The translations under genes were made by a program, and so were the position numbers. A DNA stretch of 64,000 bases from Sabellastarte sp. h YS-2021 (Eukaryota; Annelida; Polychaeta; Sabellida; Sabellidae), in the NCBI GenBank assembly GCA_964017235.1, contig OZ024938.1, positions 10,407,454-10,471,453 of the forward strand, read 5' to 3'. Shown here piece after piece: positions 11,141-22,900 of this stretch (position 1 is its first letter; every line of letters begins with the position of its first letter). The notes beneath the pieces were generated by a model. That model was given only the letters and a program-made list of their open reading frames with translations, did no database searches and had not been told where the DNA came from.

Positions 11141-11850
11141 CAAACTAGAGCAGTCCGAGTACATCTAACTATGCCAAGGCATCTTTTTTTAAAAATAATA
11201 TAGTATATAATAATAATGAAATGGGAATATCAGCATCTTTGATATTTTTGTTTCCAGATGGCGAATAAGATCACTGAATATTAAATGGGATCTAAGTTGG
11301 ACTAAAGCCCATCTTCTCACTTTTTTCTTAAAAAACAAGTATTATTAGTGTAATCCTGCTGACAGACAAACAGGTGAACAACCAGACAAACAAATGGCTA
11401 TAAATATGATACATCCTTGGTGGAGGTAAAAAGCCCAAGCTACCCACACTGCTAAAGTTTTCCTAAGATATGAAAAGCAAGGGATGTGTTTCAGTTAACA
11501 TATACCGTGCCCCATAACATGTTCAAGGAGGAAAGCGTGTATCTCTGCCAAGGCATACATTTTTAAATCTCACTTAAAAAGTAAATGGGAAATTCCAGAT
11601 CGTTGATGTTGTTTTGTATCCAGATGGGGATCCAGATCACTCTGAAAATCTAATGGGATCTAAGTTGGACCAAGATTCATCTTCTCATTTACTTTTTTGA
11701 AGATCCAATCCTGCTGACAAACAAGCAGATAGACAAACAGACAAACAAATGCTCATGAATTTGATTCCTCCTTGGCTGAGGTAAAAGGCCCAAGCTGACC
11801 ACATGGCCGGAGATTTCCTGAATATATGAATCGTGAAGGATGTGTTTAAG
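11141..11850. repeat. Two diverged direct copies of a ~370-bp repeat
   Basis: ATGGGATCTAAGTTGGAC occurs at about 11285 and again at about 11654. Both are followed by CATCTTCTCA, CAATCCTGCTGAC-like sequence, ACAGACAAACA runs and TCCTTGG-GAGGTAAAA-GCCCAAGCT. Part of a dispersed repeat; the TGCCAAGGCAT motif near 11175 and 11550 recurs elsewhere in the window. Confidence 0.6.
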
Positions 11851-12189
11851 TTAAGAATTTTTGAGATTTTTGACAAATGTTTGTGAGCCCTTAAACCTTT
11901 AAGTGGTGTCTGCGAACCACAAGAATATATTTGGAATAATGATTCATTATTCACGCCTGCTATGCATTGAAGCATCACTTTGAAAGTCATAACTGGTTGT
12001 TTCCCAAGTGTGTATGGCTATATTTGTCTTGGTAATTTCAAGTAAAGCTAAGTCGTCTATCTTGAAATGATTTTGTGTTCATGACAAAGAGAACACAAGA
12101 ATTCTTTATAGCAGTTAAAAGGTAAACTATGGTGGCAACAATGAATATTTTTCCAACAATTCCATAACAGCTAATAAAAAGGCATTAGT

Positions 12190-12905
12190 CACCTGATCAA
12201 GTGGTATCCAAACAGCAATCTGAAAGGTAATGAAGTCTTTCTAACACCTTATTAGATCCTTTTTTTCCTGGTCTGAAGGAATCTAACAGTTTGGTTTTGG
12301 CAATGAAAGCTAGCTGGCCTGCCTCAAGTGGTAGTTCTGAAAATATAGTATATAACTGCAGACAACTTACTTTAATTGAAATCATTGATAAGCAATATAG
12401 TGAGATATCAGCTTGTTAGTGCTAATATGTGTGTATAACCAAGCGGGGTTTAACAATACCTTTATTTTCAAGAAATTGTTTTGTGTAATATACCAGCTAG
12501 ATAACAGATCAGTGAGACTATTATCTTAACCAGGGATATAAACTTCTTCCAATTAGATATTTAAAATAAAAGTAATTAGCCACCTATTATGAGCACAAGT
12601 TGCAAGAGTCACATCTGTTTTGTCTTGAGGACTTGTACCACTGACTTGCTATCGCACTACATATTTTAGTTTTTTTTTGTGTGTGATTCTTTTATGTTGC
12701 CAAAAAATTGCCCATAGTTTACTTGCTTTTAGAATAATAAGTATCTGTAATTGTGCAATACTGTAATTATTTAAACCTAGATGTAAATGTAATGCGTAAA
12801 TCATAGAATCGTATGAGGCTCCATATCCTTGAAGAGAAGCATCCAATGCCATGAGGTGTTGAGTTTGAGCATTATCATAAAATATTACCCCATTACATTC
12901 TCAAA
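12190..12905 (-). pseudogene. Fossil retroelement pol fragment (RNase H to recombinase-like)
   Basis: Minus-strand frames with many stops. From about 12905: FYDNAQTQHL, MALDASLQGYGASYDS (RNase H-like D-A-S-x-x-G), LGLNNYSIAQLQILIILKA. After stops come LATCAHNRWLITF and TDLLSSWYITQNNF, which fit the RNase H C-terminus. At 12385-12197 LLDSFRPGKKGSNKVLERLH resembles the start of a recombinase N-terminal region. Probably a relic of a DIRS-related or other YR retroelement; the assignment to DIRS is tentative. Confidence 0.6.
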
Positions 12906-13851
12906 AACATGTTTAACTAGCCAGGTTCTGAAAGATTTCTTCATTTAAAGTAATATTCTATTACTGTGAACATTATTTCTCCTAAGTTGAATAATTTTAT
13001 TTCAAAAAATAATACTGGCTGGTTTAGATCTGACTCAGGTAGTTATGTACTATAGGGCTCCAAGCAAAACATTTGCTAAATAATTGCCTCTGACTGCAGG
13101 ATGATATTGTTTTTGGAATATCTACAGGTGGTAACAATTTCTTGCAATGTTACTTGTGAGACAGAAATAGTTATATTTACAGAATCAACATGGACACTAA
13201 GACAGGTAACTGTAGTAGAGTAAGGCCAGTGCCAGTTTTTATGCTAATAAATTGGAAAGCTATGGCAATATTTAAGATCATCAAAATAATTTTATACAAC
13301 TGTGAAACCACAAATTCATATTCCTAATGCAACGAATAGAACAAGAACAGCACTGGAAGAAGTTGAACCATGGTGAAATCCAAAAGGCCAAGATACATGG
13401 GCAAAATATTTCAGCGTAATACATAAAAGGTTGAGATCTTCAGAAGTAATTTTAATTTTCTTCTTATATTAATATACAAATATTTGCTCCATGTACTAAC
13501 ATCCAGAGGGTAGTGCTAATAGGATCTAATGATGGATATTAAAGTTGAAACAAGCCTTACTTAATTATAGCTTGACTAGTTCTTTAAAGTATTATGTTAT
13601 TAATACATAAGTTTCCACAAATTTTTGATGTACAGATGCATAGATTTGATCGAGCATACCACGCCAAAATTAAGCTTCCAAAGATTCATTGAATGGTTGT
13701 TTTCTTACTTGCATATTATTTGCATCAAAAAATATTTTTGTCTGCCATTTTTCTTAATGGCGAGTAAGTTACACATTCAAAACATCTTGACATCAAAACA
13801 TCTTCTCAGACAAACAACCCATAGTCCAAAAGGAAATGATACACATAAAAC
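12906..13851. other. Intergenic, no feature recognised
   Basis: AT-rich. The 124-codon open frame at 13625-13999 runs into the TIR element that follows and shows no domain, so it is not called. Confidence 0.4.
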
Positions 13852-14091
13852 TACACGGGTGGTCACTGAAGTAAACGGTCATAGAGATAAATGGTCTTCA
13901 GAAAGTATGACACAAAAACGGTTAAAAGGTTTCAACAACAATGTAACACAAACCAAATGTTATGGTAGGCATTGTTTAAGTACATATGTTGTTATTTAGT
14001 TTGTGCAATTTGGTTATTTAGACCACTTAAATTTGAAAACTTTGAAGACTGCTTATCTCTATGACCATTTATCTTTGTGACCACCCGTGTA
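13852..14091. mobile_element. TA-flanked MITE, family C (240 bp)
   Basis: 39-bp terminal inverted repeats at 13852-13890 and 14053-14091 (34 of 39 identical by hand count), starting TACACGGGTGGTCAC and flanked by TA. Each arm holds two spaced GGTCA half-sites about 16 bp apart (GGTCAC and GGTCATAGAGATAA). The inverted similarity continues some 12 bp inward. No ORF. Confidence 0.75.
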
Positions 14092-14425
14092 CTTAGTGTT
14101 ACTCTTAAACATGTAAACCCAGTTTATAAGCCCCTCTTTATGCTATTATTCTCTATATTTATTTCTACTGAAGGCTATTTATGTATTGAAAAAAGAAACC
14201 TTCTGAATATAACGACTATCACATTCAGCTTTCTTTTATAAAAACCATAAAAATCGTATAAAAAAGCTTTTTTTACACGATTTCTATGATTAAAACACTT
14301 TTGTGGTCCGGGATTGGTTTCCACAGATTAGTATGTAAGATTTCATACGTGAATTTCGGTATTTGCTAAACGGTTAAACCTCAAGGTCATGTAAATAAAA
14401 ACAGTGGTGGGGTGTTACTTCTTTT

Positions 14426-14466
14426 TACTGCCTTGCTACCAATTATCACCGGGTACCAATCATCAT
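14426..14466. repeat. Solo terminal repeat of MITE family B
   Basis: TACTGCCTTGCTACCAATTA followed by TCACCGGGTACCAAT. Same orientation as the end at 15007; decayed at its inner side. No matching right end found for this copy. Confidence 0.6.
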
Positions 14467-14665
14467 CACTGATCAATAACCGTGGTACGCCATTCCGAAT
14501 GTTTTAATTAATAATATAATAGTCTACGAAAATAAGTTTTGGTGCACACCTTCAAAAAAGAAGGCTGCAATGTTTACTGGAGAACTCTCCGTGGCAATCT
14601 GTCAGTAAATACCCATACTGTGCATGGTTAATAATGTAATATGTTGATTAGGGGTGTTGCGTCGG

Positions 14666-14894
14666 TACTGCTTCTAGGCATAAGTTGGCCGCGGTCATAA
14701 GTTGGCCACCACTCATTTAAATGTGTCAAACGGACAAATGTGTGGTTGCACAGGGTTTAAAAGTGGTCTTTATCATAAATCTTATTATAATAGACCATTC
14801 AATAATGATACAGGCCTTTAGATTTATAGAAATTTCAAAATATGATGATGGTGGCCAACTTATGACCGCGGCCAACTTATGCCTAGAAGCAGTA
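14666..14894. mobile_element. TA-flanked MITE, family A (229 bp, perfect 45-bp TIRs)
   Basis: Left arm 14666-14710 and right arm 14850-14894 are exact reverse complements over 45 bp. The arm starts TACTGCTTCTAGG, carries CATAAGTTGGCC twice at a 17-bp spacing, and ends ACC. Perfect arms imply a recent insertion or conversion. No ORF; the short open frame across it is a shadow. Confidence 0.85.
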
Positions 14895-15683
14895 TCGTCT
14901 GTACGGTAAAATTTTTTTTTTGCAAACCGCCATAAAGTTCAGCTACCGGTTTTCCGCTTACACTTTAATGTAAAGTAACTTACTATTAGTAAATTCATCT
15001 TATATATACTGCCTTGCTACCAATTATTGCCGGGTACCAATTATCGCCACCGGAAAATAAAACCTCCATATTTCAGTAATGGCCATATATTTTGAAAGCT
15101 TTTCATTATGTATCTGTTCTATTCACTATTGAAATGGTTTTACCTTATTTGTTAGACTCGGGATGTAATAATAAATAATAATAAATAATAGTTTATTTAA
15201 AAACCAATTAGATCACATTACAAAAGTTGATAACTTTATCTAAGAACATGTAAATAAGATTAAAGTTACAAATATTATGATTTTACAAAATTATTATACA
15301 TGTATGTTTTTACTTCAACAATTAGCTTTAGTATGAAAAGGAGGAGGCTGAAGCAAAAGCTTGTATATTCGCCACCCCCCAACTTCCAGTTATTTAATAA
15401 TTCTATATTTTATTTCCACCACATATTTTTTTAATAAATTAGATTATATTATTATGATAAACATTTATTTTACAGTACAAACAAACAAGCTCACATTATG
15501 GAATTAAAAGTATTATAGGAAACAATATATGACATTGATCTTAGTTTATCGTATTTTTTAGATTTCAAGATCATTGATCTTAGTTTATCAGATTGTAAAT
15601 TTAAGTAATTAACCATAATATTAGATAAAATTGAAACTGAGTGTAATTTAATAGTTGTTCACATATGTAAGTTTTAACATTTT

Positions 15684-17790
15684 TTAAAATTTTATCAATG
15701 AACCGCTGGTTTTCATCTTCTCATCAAGTTTGTTCCATAATCTTACTCCAATACTTGACAAACAGTTGTACTTAATTTTTGATTTAGAGAAATTGACTTT
15801 AAAATTATACAATCGTCTGGTATTATACATTGTCAGTTTTACTCTGAAATAGACATTGCAAGCTTTTAGGCAAATTAACATTCCAGGCTTTAAACATTAA
15901 AATTAGTATTTTAAACTCCACTAAGTCCATAAACTTGAGAATGTTGAGTTCATTAAAGAAGGAACTTATATGATCTCTACTTCTTAAATTACAAATTACT
16001 CTTACTGCATGTTTTTGAGCCTTTATAATTGGCAAAAGATATGTTTTACTACAATTACCCCATAATTCGACACAATAATACAGGTGTGACTGAAAGATAC
16101 TACAATATAATTTAAGCAAGGCTTCTTTATGCAATATTGGTTTAACTTTTTTAAGAACTGCTAAATTTCTATATAATTTATTTTTTATATTTACAGTTTG
16201 TGGTTTCCAAGACAATTCTGAATCAATTAACACTCCTAAAAATTTTGTTACATATACTCTTTCTATTTTAAAATCATTAATGTATATATTACAATCGGTT
16301 TTCAAATGTTTCTTACCAAATACCATAAAGTTGGTTTTACTAATATTCAAAGACAATTTGTTGGCTGCAAACCAAGTGTGAAACTTATTTAATTCAAGTG
16401 AAACTGTTTTACATAAATCTTTTATATTATCCGCAGTACAAAAAATATTGGTATCATCTGCAAATATAATCAGATCCGTTACTTTTGAAATATTACACAT
16501 ATCATTAATATACAGGATAAATAACTTTGGGCCCAGTATTGAGCCTTGCGGTACACCACATATAACATCTTGTAATTCTGATTTTATACCATTAAAGTTA
16601 ACAAACTGCTTACGGTTTAATAAGTATGATTTTAACCTATTACTTGCTATACCTCTTACACCATAATGACCAAGTTTCTTTATTAGTAATGAGTGATCTA
16701 TAGTATCAAACGCCTTTTTTAAATCTATGAATACACCTAAGATAATCTTTTTGTTATCTGTTGCACTTCCTAATCGTTCCATAAAATCTAACAAAGCCAT
16801 AGCTGTTGATCTATTACCCCTGAAACCATATTGTGAATTACTTAAAATGTTATGTGTTTCTACAAAGTCTGTTAATCTTTTATCAAATAATTTTTCTAGA
16901 ATTTTAGAGAACTGAGGTAATAAAGACACAGGTCTATAATTAGAAAATATTGATTCATCACCAGATTTAAATAATGGAACAATCTTAGCAATTTTCATGT
17001 CATTAGGGAATACACCATTACTGAATGATAAATTACAAATATCTTTACCCATATCAAGTTCAACACAAGCACACTCAATCCCGTAATCCACAGTAAAACA
17101 TTGATTCTTAACTATATTAAATTTGACAGCACTGTTTACATAAATAGAACATCCACCACCTTTTTTGGACTCTCTAACTATATGAATTACCTGATAGCCT
17201 TCAATATCGAAGCAGTTCACATCATGTGTATCCAGCCAATTTTCTGTAAGTGCAATAATATCAAATTTATAAGAAATATTATGCAGCACATGAGATAGAC
17301 TACCATAATTCTTTTTTAGACTTCTAACATTTTGACAAAATATTGAAAAGCCATGATGCACAGAGAAGTTTTTCTTAAACTGTTCTACTGTGTAATAGTT
17401 ACTGGTACGAGTTGTATAATTTACATCTGCCTCATTATTAACATAATCTCTACCACTAAAAATATGTTCATAGTTAACAGAATCGTAAGCTTGACACTTT
17501 GAAAGTAACCATGATTGGTCTAATTGACTGCTACCACTGGAACATTGATCATCATAAAGTCTGTCACAAGGACACAGCAATTCCTCATTTTCGATATCAT
17601 AGAATGGAAAAACTGTTTTACAATTCTGACATGACCAAACGGTATCACCACTGAGCTCAACAAGATCTTTTTTTCTTAAATTGGCACATTTTAGATGAAC
17701 CCAATACGTACACAATGAACATTCAATCGCATTGTTAACCACATTTTTACTACAAATACCACATGGAAACGGAGTTAAATTGACAGACAT
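15684..17790 (-). pseudogene. LINE ORF2: zinc finger, partial endonuclease, reverse transcriptase
   Basis: 655 codons are open from 17790 to 15823. Residues 10-60 form a PHD-like C4HC3-type finger (CGICSK, CSLCTYWVHLKC, WSCQNC). From about 150 comes the endonuclease N-terminus (FCQNVRSLKK, ALTENWLD, GGGCSIYVNS). Then sequence jumps to RT motifs: NYRPVSLLPQFSKILEK, FIDLKKAFDTIDH, GVPQGSILGPKLFILYINDM, FADD and a thumb. An in-frame deletion seems to remove the endonuclease C-terminus and the RT N-terminus. A frameshift near 15835 puts the usual LINE tail (YNTRRLYNF, GVRLWNKLDEK) in another frame to 15684. Probably inactive. Confidence 0.85.
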
Positions 17791-17822
17791 ATAAATATAT
17801 CAGTGTTTGGATATATTAAGAA

Positions 17823-18533
17823 TTATACAAGTCCCAAGTCTCTCAGATCTTTCTTTTCTCTCATTATTTTTGTACCACCGTCATTTTTTAATTTTATAAA
17901 AATCTGACAGTTCCTTGTCCATGTGTTGAGTACCTTTTGTTCCTTCCTCAGTTTTCTTGCCGTGGCTGCTAGTTCTCGATTTTTTGCCGACAAATGTTCA
18001 TTCAGGTAAATATTAGTCCCCTTGAGATGCCTTGCATGTTTTAAGATTTTGTTCTTAATTTTTCTACATGTGAATCTAACTACTATGTTGGGAATGTCTT
18101 TCCGACCAGGAAATGTATGGCACACTGAGATATCAGATTCTGTCAGTTGGATCCCCATCTGCTTTTCAATAAATGAGCTAACCTGTCCTTCGAGAGTGGT
18201 TAATTCATCATCGGGAGCATTCTGGTTGTCTAACATTTCATTGGTGATTGTAGCTCTGGCGTACGATTTGTGTCTTGTCTTGAGACCAGTTATAATAATG
18301 TCATCTTGTCTAGTATATTGCTCGAGATCATCAACACATTGTTTAAGTTCCTCAATTTTTCTATCCTTGGCCTCATTTTGCTCTTAATGTTTGTACTAGG
18401 GCTTTCAAGTCACCGAGATCGTTCAGCTTACTGTTGATTTCATCTAACGAGCTTTTAAGTTCATCAAACTGTGCAGTAGATACAAATTCTTTGTTTTGAG
18501 AACGTGTGCGTGATCCATCTCGATCTCCAGGCA
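17823..18533 (-). pseudogene. LINE ORF1 (nucleic-acid-binding type), one frameshift
   Basis: Starts at an ATG at 18533 (MPGDRDGSRTRSQN). A predicted coiled coil follows (FDELKSSLDEINSKL). A 1-base shift near 18383 is needed to enter IEELKQCVDDLEQYTRQDD and then the open stretch 18236-17823 with VVRFTCRKIKNKIL, which resembles the L1-type ORF1 RNA-recognition domain. It ends 33 bp before ORF2 starts. Confidence 0.65.
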
Positions 18534-19453
18534 TACTAATTAGTTACTAGAGTTGTACTATACAGCTTAACTACTGGTTTTCTTAACTATAGGCATTTTA
18601 CCTGAACACTGTAAGACATGAAGCTCAGAGAAAGTACAGAGATGTATATTAGTCTTGCTGCTATGTAACAGTGTCTAGCCAACTCTCCAGCACTGGTAGA
18701 TGTAGGATGGGCGATAATTAGTGCAGAACAGCTATTCTTGTCATTCAGTGTCTAAACTGCACTCTGGTCAACGAAATTTTCACTACAAAGTCACCTTAAG
18801 TCTCTTTTTTATTATATTGATGTTATAAATGACAATAAAATACACTTGATTGCTTGGTTTTTTTATTCTTTTAACCAAAAATTTCGCGCGTCCGTATTGT
18901 TTACATTATGACCGGAAGTGTACTTTTGGTCAAGTTATGTCTATTTGAATTTTCTCTGGCGGTAATTGGTACCCGGTGATAATTGGTAGCAAGGCAGTAA
19001 GGTTAAGTACAAGATATGAAACCGGAAGGAAAAATCGCAAAAGCAACACCCCTAAGTTTGATTTTAAGTTCAATTACCAAATTTAGATCATATTTTCATC
19101 AAACTACACCATGAAATGACATGTGTTTTTATGCCGGTGATATACTTGATTCGACCTGTCACACCAGTAAATCACGTTGAGACTTTTGTGCATTACAACT
19201 CAAAAACACTTTCTCAGATGTTATTCATAAATGGGCTATAGGAAAGAAACACAATTTTAAAGTAACCTTAAACAGACAGTAATAAAAAAACAATAATGGC
19301 CGCCTTAAGGTCAGAAATTTAAAGCCCTCCAGATCACAAACTGGTGGCTGTGTGTTGAAGATGTTGAAGTTGCTTCCTTTATGGATACAGAGGTATATTC
19401 AGGGTTAGTAAGAGACAGTTAACAGTAATATTGTGATAACAATGAAAGAAACA

Positions 19454-19648
19454 AGGCTGAAAGGGGTTTTAGTCTACTAGCGCAAGCTGCAAAGCCATCA
19501 GAGAAATGTGTAGTGCAATGAAGTGGACACCCATCCCAGTATTAACGTACCCCACTGCTGCTTAACTTCAGTGAGGAGACAGACACTCATCACACTACCC
19601 CACAATTCATTGAAAGTCTGAAGACAAAAAAAAAACAACAAAAAACAA
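19454..19648 (-). repeat. 5S rRNA-derived SINE, copy 1
   Basis: On the minus strand CTCACTGAAGTTAAGCAGCA is followed by TTAATACTGGGATGGGTG. These are the box A and box C parts of the 5S rRNA internal promoter in correct order and spacing. A T-rich stretch then precedes it (TTTTTTTGTCTTCAGACTTT). The 5S-like core at 19530-19580 is nearly intact. Lies about 300 bp upstream of the DNAJC28 start. Confidence 0.78.
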
Positions 19649-19649
19649 G

Positions 19650-19875
19650 ACTGAAAAGGGTTTTAGTCTGCTAGTACGAGCCACAAAGCCATCAGAGACA
19701 GCAGTAGTTCACTGAAGTGGTCACAGATTCCAATACTAATCACGCTGTGCCACAATTCATGAAAGTCCTGAGACAAAAAAAAAAGTGATCCTTAGAAGCG
19801 CAAGCCTTGCTAGAGCTTGTGCTTAAAATAAATGGTGACCTCCAGAAGCGGGAGCCTCCCTAGAGGTCGTGCTTT
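19650..19875 (-). repeat. 5S rRNA-derived SINE, copy 2
   Basis: Second copy in the same orientation, sharing TTTTAGTCTGCTAG, AAAGCCATCAGAGA, GTGGTCACAGATTCCA and the CAATTCATGAAAGTC-GAGACAAAAAA block with copy 1. Box A is partly deleted. Its head region is duplicated (CCTTGCTAGAGCTTGTGCTT and CCTCCCTAGAGGTCGTGCTT). Confidence 0.7.
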
Positions 19876-19943
19876 ACAAAAGTGAAACTTCAAAAGATGT
19901 AGTTCTGTCTTTCAGACTGCCATGAAGAGCTGATGCTGCCACC

Positions 19944-22900
19944 ATGTTGAAGGCTGTTTCAAAGATCTCGCCCTTTTTGCGCCTGAGAAGTCTACACACA
20001 TCCAGTACTTTGTGTGTCACACAAAAAGAGATAACACAGTGTTATGCTTTGCTGAAGTATGTTGCGAATACAGTGTATCTATTTTAGAGTAACAGATCAT
20101 GTATTGGTAAAGATGTTTTTGTGATAGGTGCACAGGTAAATCTTAAATAAAAAATAGTAATCTGTTTTGCCGTACTTGTATTACATGAGTGATTTAGGTC
20201 TGGTCTTTGAAAACAAATATGAAATACCGGGTATAAGGATGCTGATGAATAAATTAATCATTACCTAAAAATACAAGTACCTGATATTACCAGATTAGGT
20301 TACTGCAATTGCTTGTTAATTTTTCACAAGACCTGTTTTAGAAACATGTCTGTCGCCTAATATTTGCATAATAAAATATAATTGACTTTATTCATAAAAA
20401 CTGTCATTTTTAAACCAAAAAATATAACACAAAAAGCTACCAAAGCAAAATCTCTATTCTGATATTTGGTAATGGTATTTGGCAGATATTTAAATATTTG
20501 GTATGGGTCTTTGGTATCTATGCATCTAAGCTGGCCTTATAAGAGAATCCAGGGACTTTCCTTTGAAGCTCATGTATACATAAGACATTCGTATCGTATC
20601 ACAGAGCAATATTTCACATACACTGAAATATCTTTCTTCCATTTTTGATTCTTCAATTACTTCTTAAATAGTACAGGAATGGATCATTTGGAGTACAAAA
20701 TGTTGTTCAACTTACTGATGTAAAAGGCCTGTCCCCCACCCCCAATCACCACCCCCGATCATCCAGCGTACAAGTAGCAATGAAGGTCTGTCATAAAAAA
20801 ATAACAGGTTTGACCTCACCCCCCACCCCCCTCCAGGTATGACCAGGGGTTATTTATTACAGAAATTAATGTATTTTGCTTTTATACTCTGTACCACAGG
20901 GTACCAGAAGACTGTAGTTCTGATGACTTGAGACACTCGTACTTACAGCTTGCCAAGCAGTATCACCCAGACAGTAGGTCTAAGTCTGCAGACACTCTCA
21001 AATTTGCACAGGTCAAGGATGCCTATCAGACATTACTGGTAAGAATTACAGGAATATGTAAATTTGTCACATGTCTTGTTACACCTTGTATCTGATGAAC
21101 AGGTTCAAACCGTATAGAAATAATGTGAACAATATGTGGAAGATCACATAGTGACTCTACCAATTCCACACTAACACTGATAACTTTTGATACAGAAGTT
21201 ATGCCAAACTACTTCCAGAAAAGTTATGAAATGGTCAAATGTTTGAAACTTGATTGCTTTGTAAGTTTATGAGTTCCATAAATATCTCCAAATAAATCCT
21301 GTTATACATAATTGAAATATTTTGAAAATACTGCAAAGCAATTTTTATATGAAGTGGTATTGAGATGGGCTTTTTTTCCAAAAATCTGTATTGATTGTTA
21401 TTGAGATATTGATAAATGATCCCTTACATAGCAAAGAGATTGAGTTGTACACTGTGCAATTCACATCATTACAAGGATGATTGGCAAATATCAAGAATCT
21501 CTCCACTAGAAGTATTATGCCAAATAGTCAAATACAATAACAGCAAATATTTGGTGAAGTTTAATTACTTGTAAAATTTGTGCATCCAGTGTGCCTTTCT
21601 TCAAGTTTTTATAATAAATTGCGAAAATTGTATTCATAAGAATTTCTTGTGTGGTAATTTTCCTTTTTAGTTTTTACACTAAAATAATCTTGTTTCATGA
21701 TACATTTCTGATTTAAATGGGTACTTCAACAAAATTTATGGTTTTACATAAGAAACCAAATGTGGCATAAATTTTAAAACTGATTCTAAATATTAAAATA
21801 GTCTCCATACATGATTGCCAGATATTTGAAAGAAGAATTATACAAAATAATGCAAATAGTTCAAAAGTTATTTGCAAGTTCCAGTTTTATTGATTTTCTC
21901 AGAATCATCGTGAAAAGGTGAAGGACAGCAAACAGGAAGCACCTTCAACAGAAGAATGTGACCTTGACCCTGATTTTGACCTCGATTTCACTGCACCACA
22001 ACACAGGCAGTATCTGAGTTATGATGTGAGTCACTAAATCAAAGATATTCAAATTTTGGTCAGCGATTTTATTCTTATGTGTTGATTTGAAATGTGTACG
22101 TCTGAAATATGAAAATGTAAGTAAAGTTGTAGTTAATCCTACTTTCAGTACCATACTTATAGAAAGTAATGTAATGTGCTGAATACTTTAATAGCACCTA
22201 ATCTCTGTCAACAGACAAAAGCATGAGTGGCATGTCTTAAAATCAGAACACAGAAACGCTTAAAAATATTTGCTTGTGTAATATTTTTCCAATATACAGT
22301 CAAATCATATCCAAAACTTCAGATTTTATCAAAAAATAAACTGCATTTTAGTTGATGTAATTGTTTGTGTACATGCACAGAAAGACTTTACATTTTGGTG
22401 TATACTGATTCGAATGAATCCGGTTTTCACCAAATTTTTGTTTTCGGGACGATCGTAACACTACTATTCTTCCCTTAGAAAAGTAGGTTTTGAGTTTACT
22501 CCTGAACCCTGAAGGATGATATTGAGGATTCTGAGTGGATGACATTGGCAAACCCATTCTACACAGATGGAGCATTACAAGCTAAGCTATAGGAGAAGTG
22601 CTAACTTATGTGTTGACGGGTAACATGTTGACCTTTCTGTTGGGTCTTGTGCTGCAGGAGCATTAAATAAGTTTGAGGTGGGAGTCAATATAGCCAGGGA
22701 AACCAGCATTCAAATACTTGGAAGAAATTATCTCTTGTATAGCAACTCCCTGCAAAATATAATTGGCAAAACAGTGATTTTGTCATGTTACAGTATTATT
22801 ATTAATAATAATTTTAATAATCTCAGAATGCTGCTCATGTTAGAATAGGAATAACATCCTTCACACTATGGTTACACAAATAATTACCATGATTCCAGGC

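Larger units (their letters stand above)
15169..18560 (-). mobile_element. Non-LTR retrotransposon (LINE) with two ORFs
   Basis: ORF1 (about 18533-17823) and ORF2 (17790-15684) are followed by a 3' region ending in a TATTATTTATTATTATTTA tail near 15192-15169. The domain order (PHD-like zinc finger, endonuclease, RT) fits the CR1/Jockey group. The 5' boundary is only approximate. It sits inside TIR element B and immediately upstream of the DNAJC28 gene. Confidence 0.85.
15007..18999. mobile_element. TA-flanked TIR element, family B, interrupted by a LINE
   Basis: TIRs at 15007-15048 and 18958-18999 match at 39 of 42 positions. They start TACTGCCTTGCTACC and hold TACCAATTATC-type half-sites twice, 17 bp apart. 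Between the arms lies a minus-strand LINE, so the original element was probably only a few hundred bases. Confidence 0.7.

Noticed and set aside
13625-13999. 124-codon open frame
   Set aside because: Composition looks random, no domain, and its 3' third overlaps the inverted repeat of a MITE.
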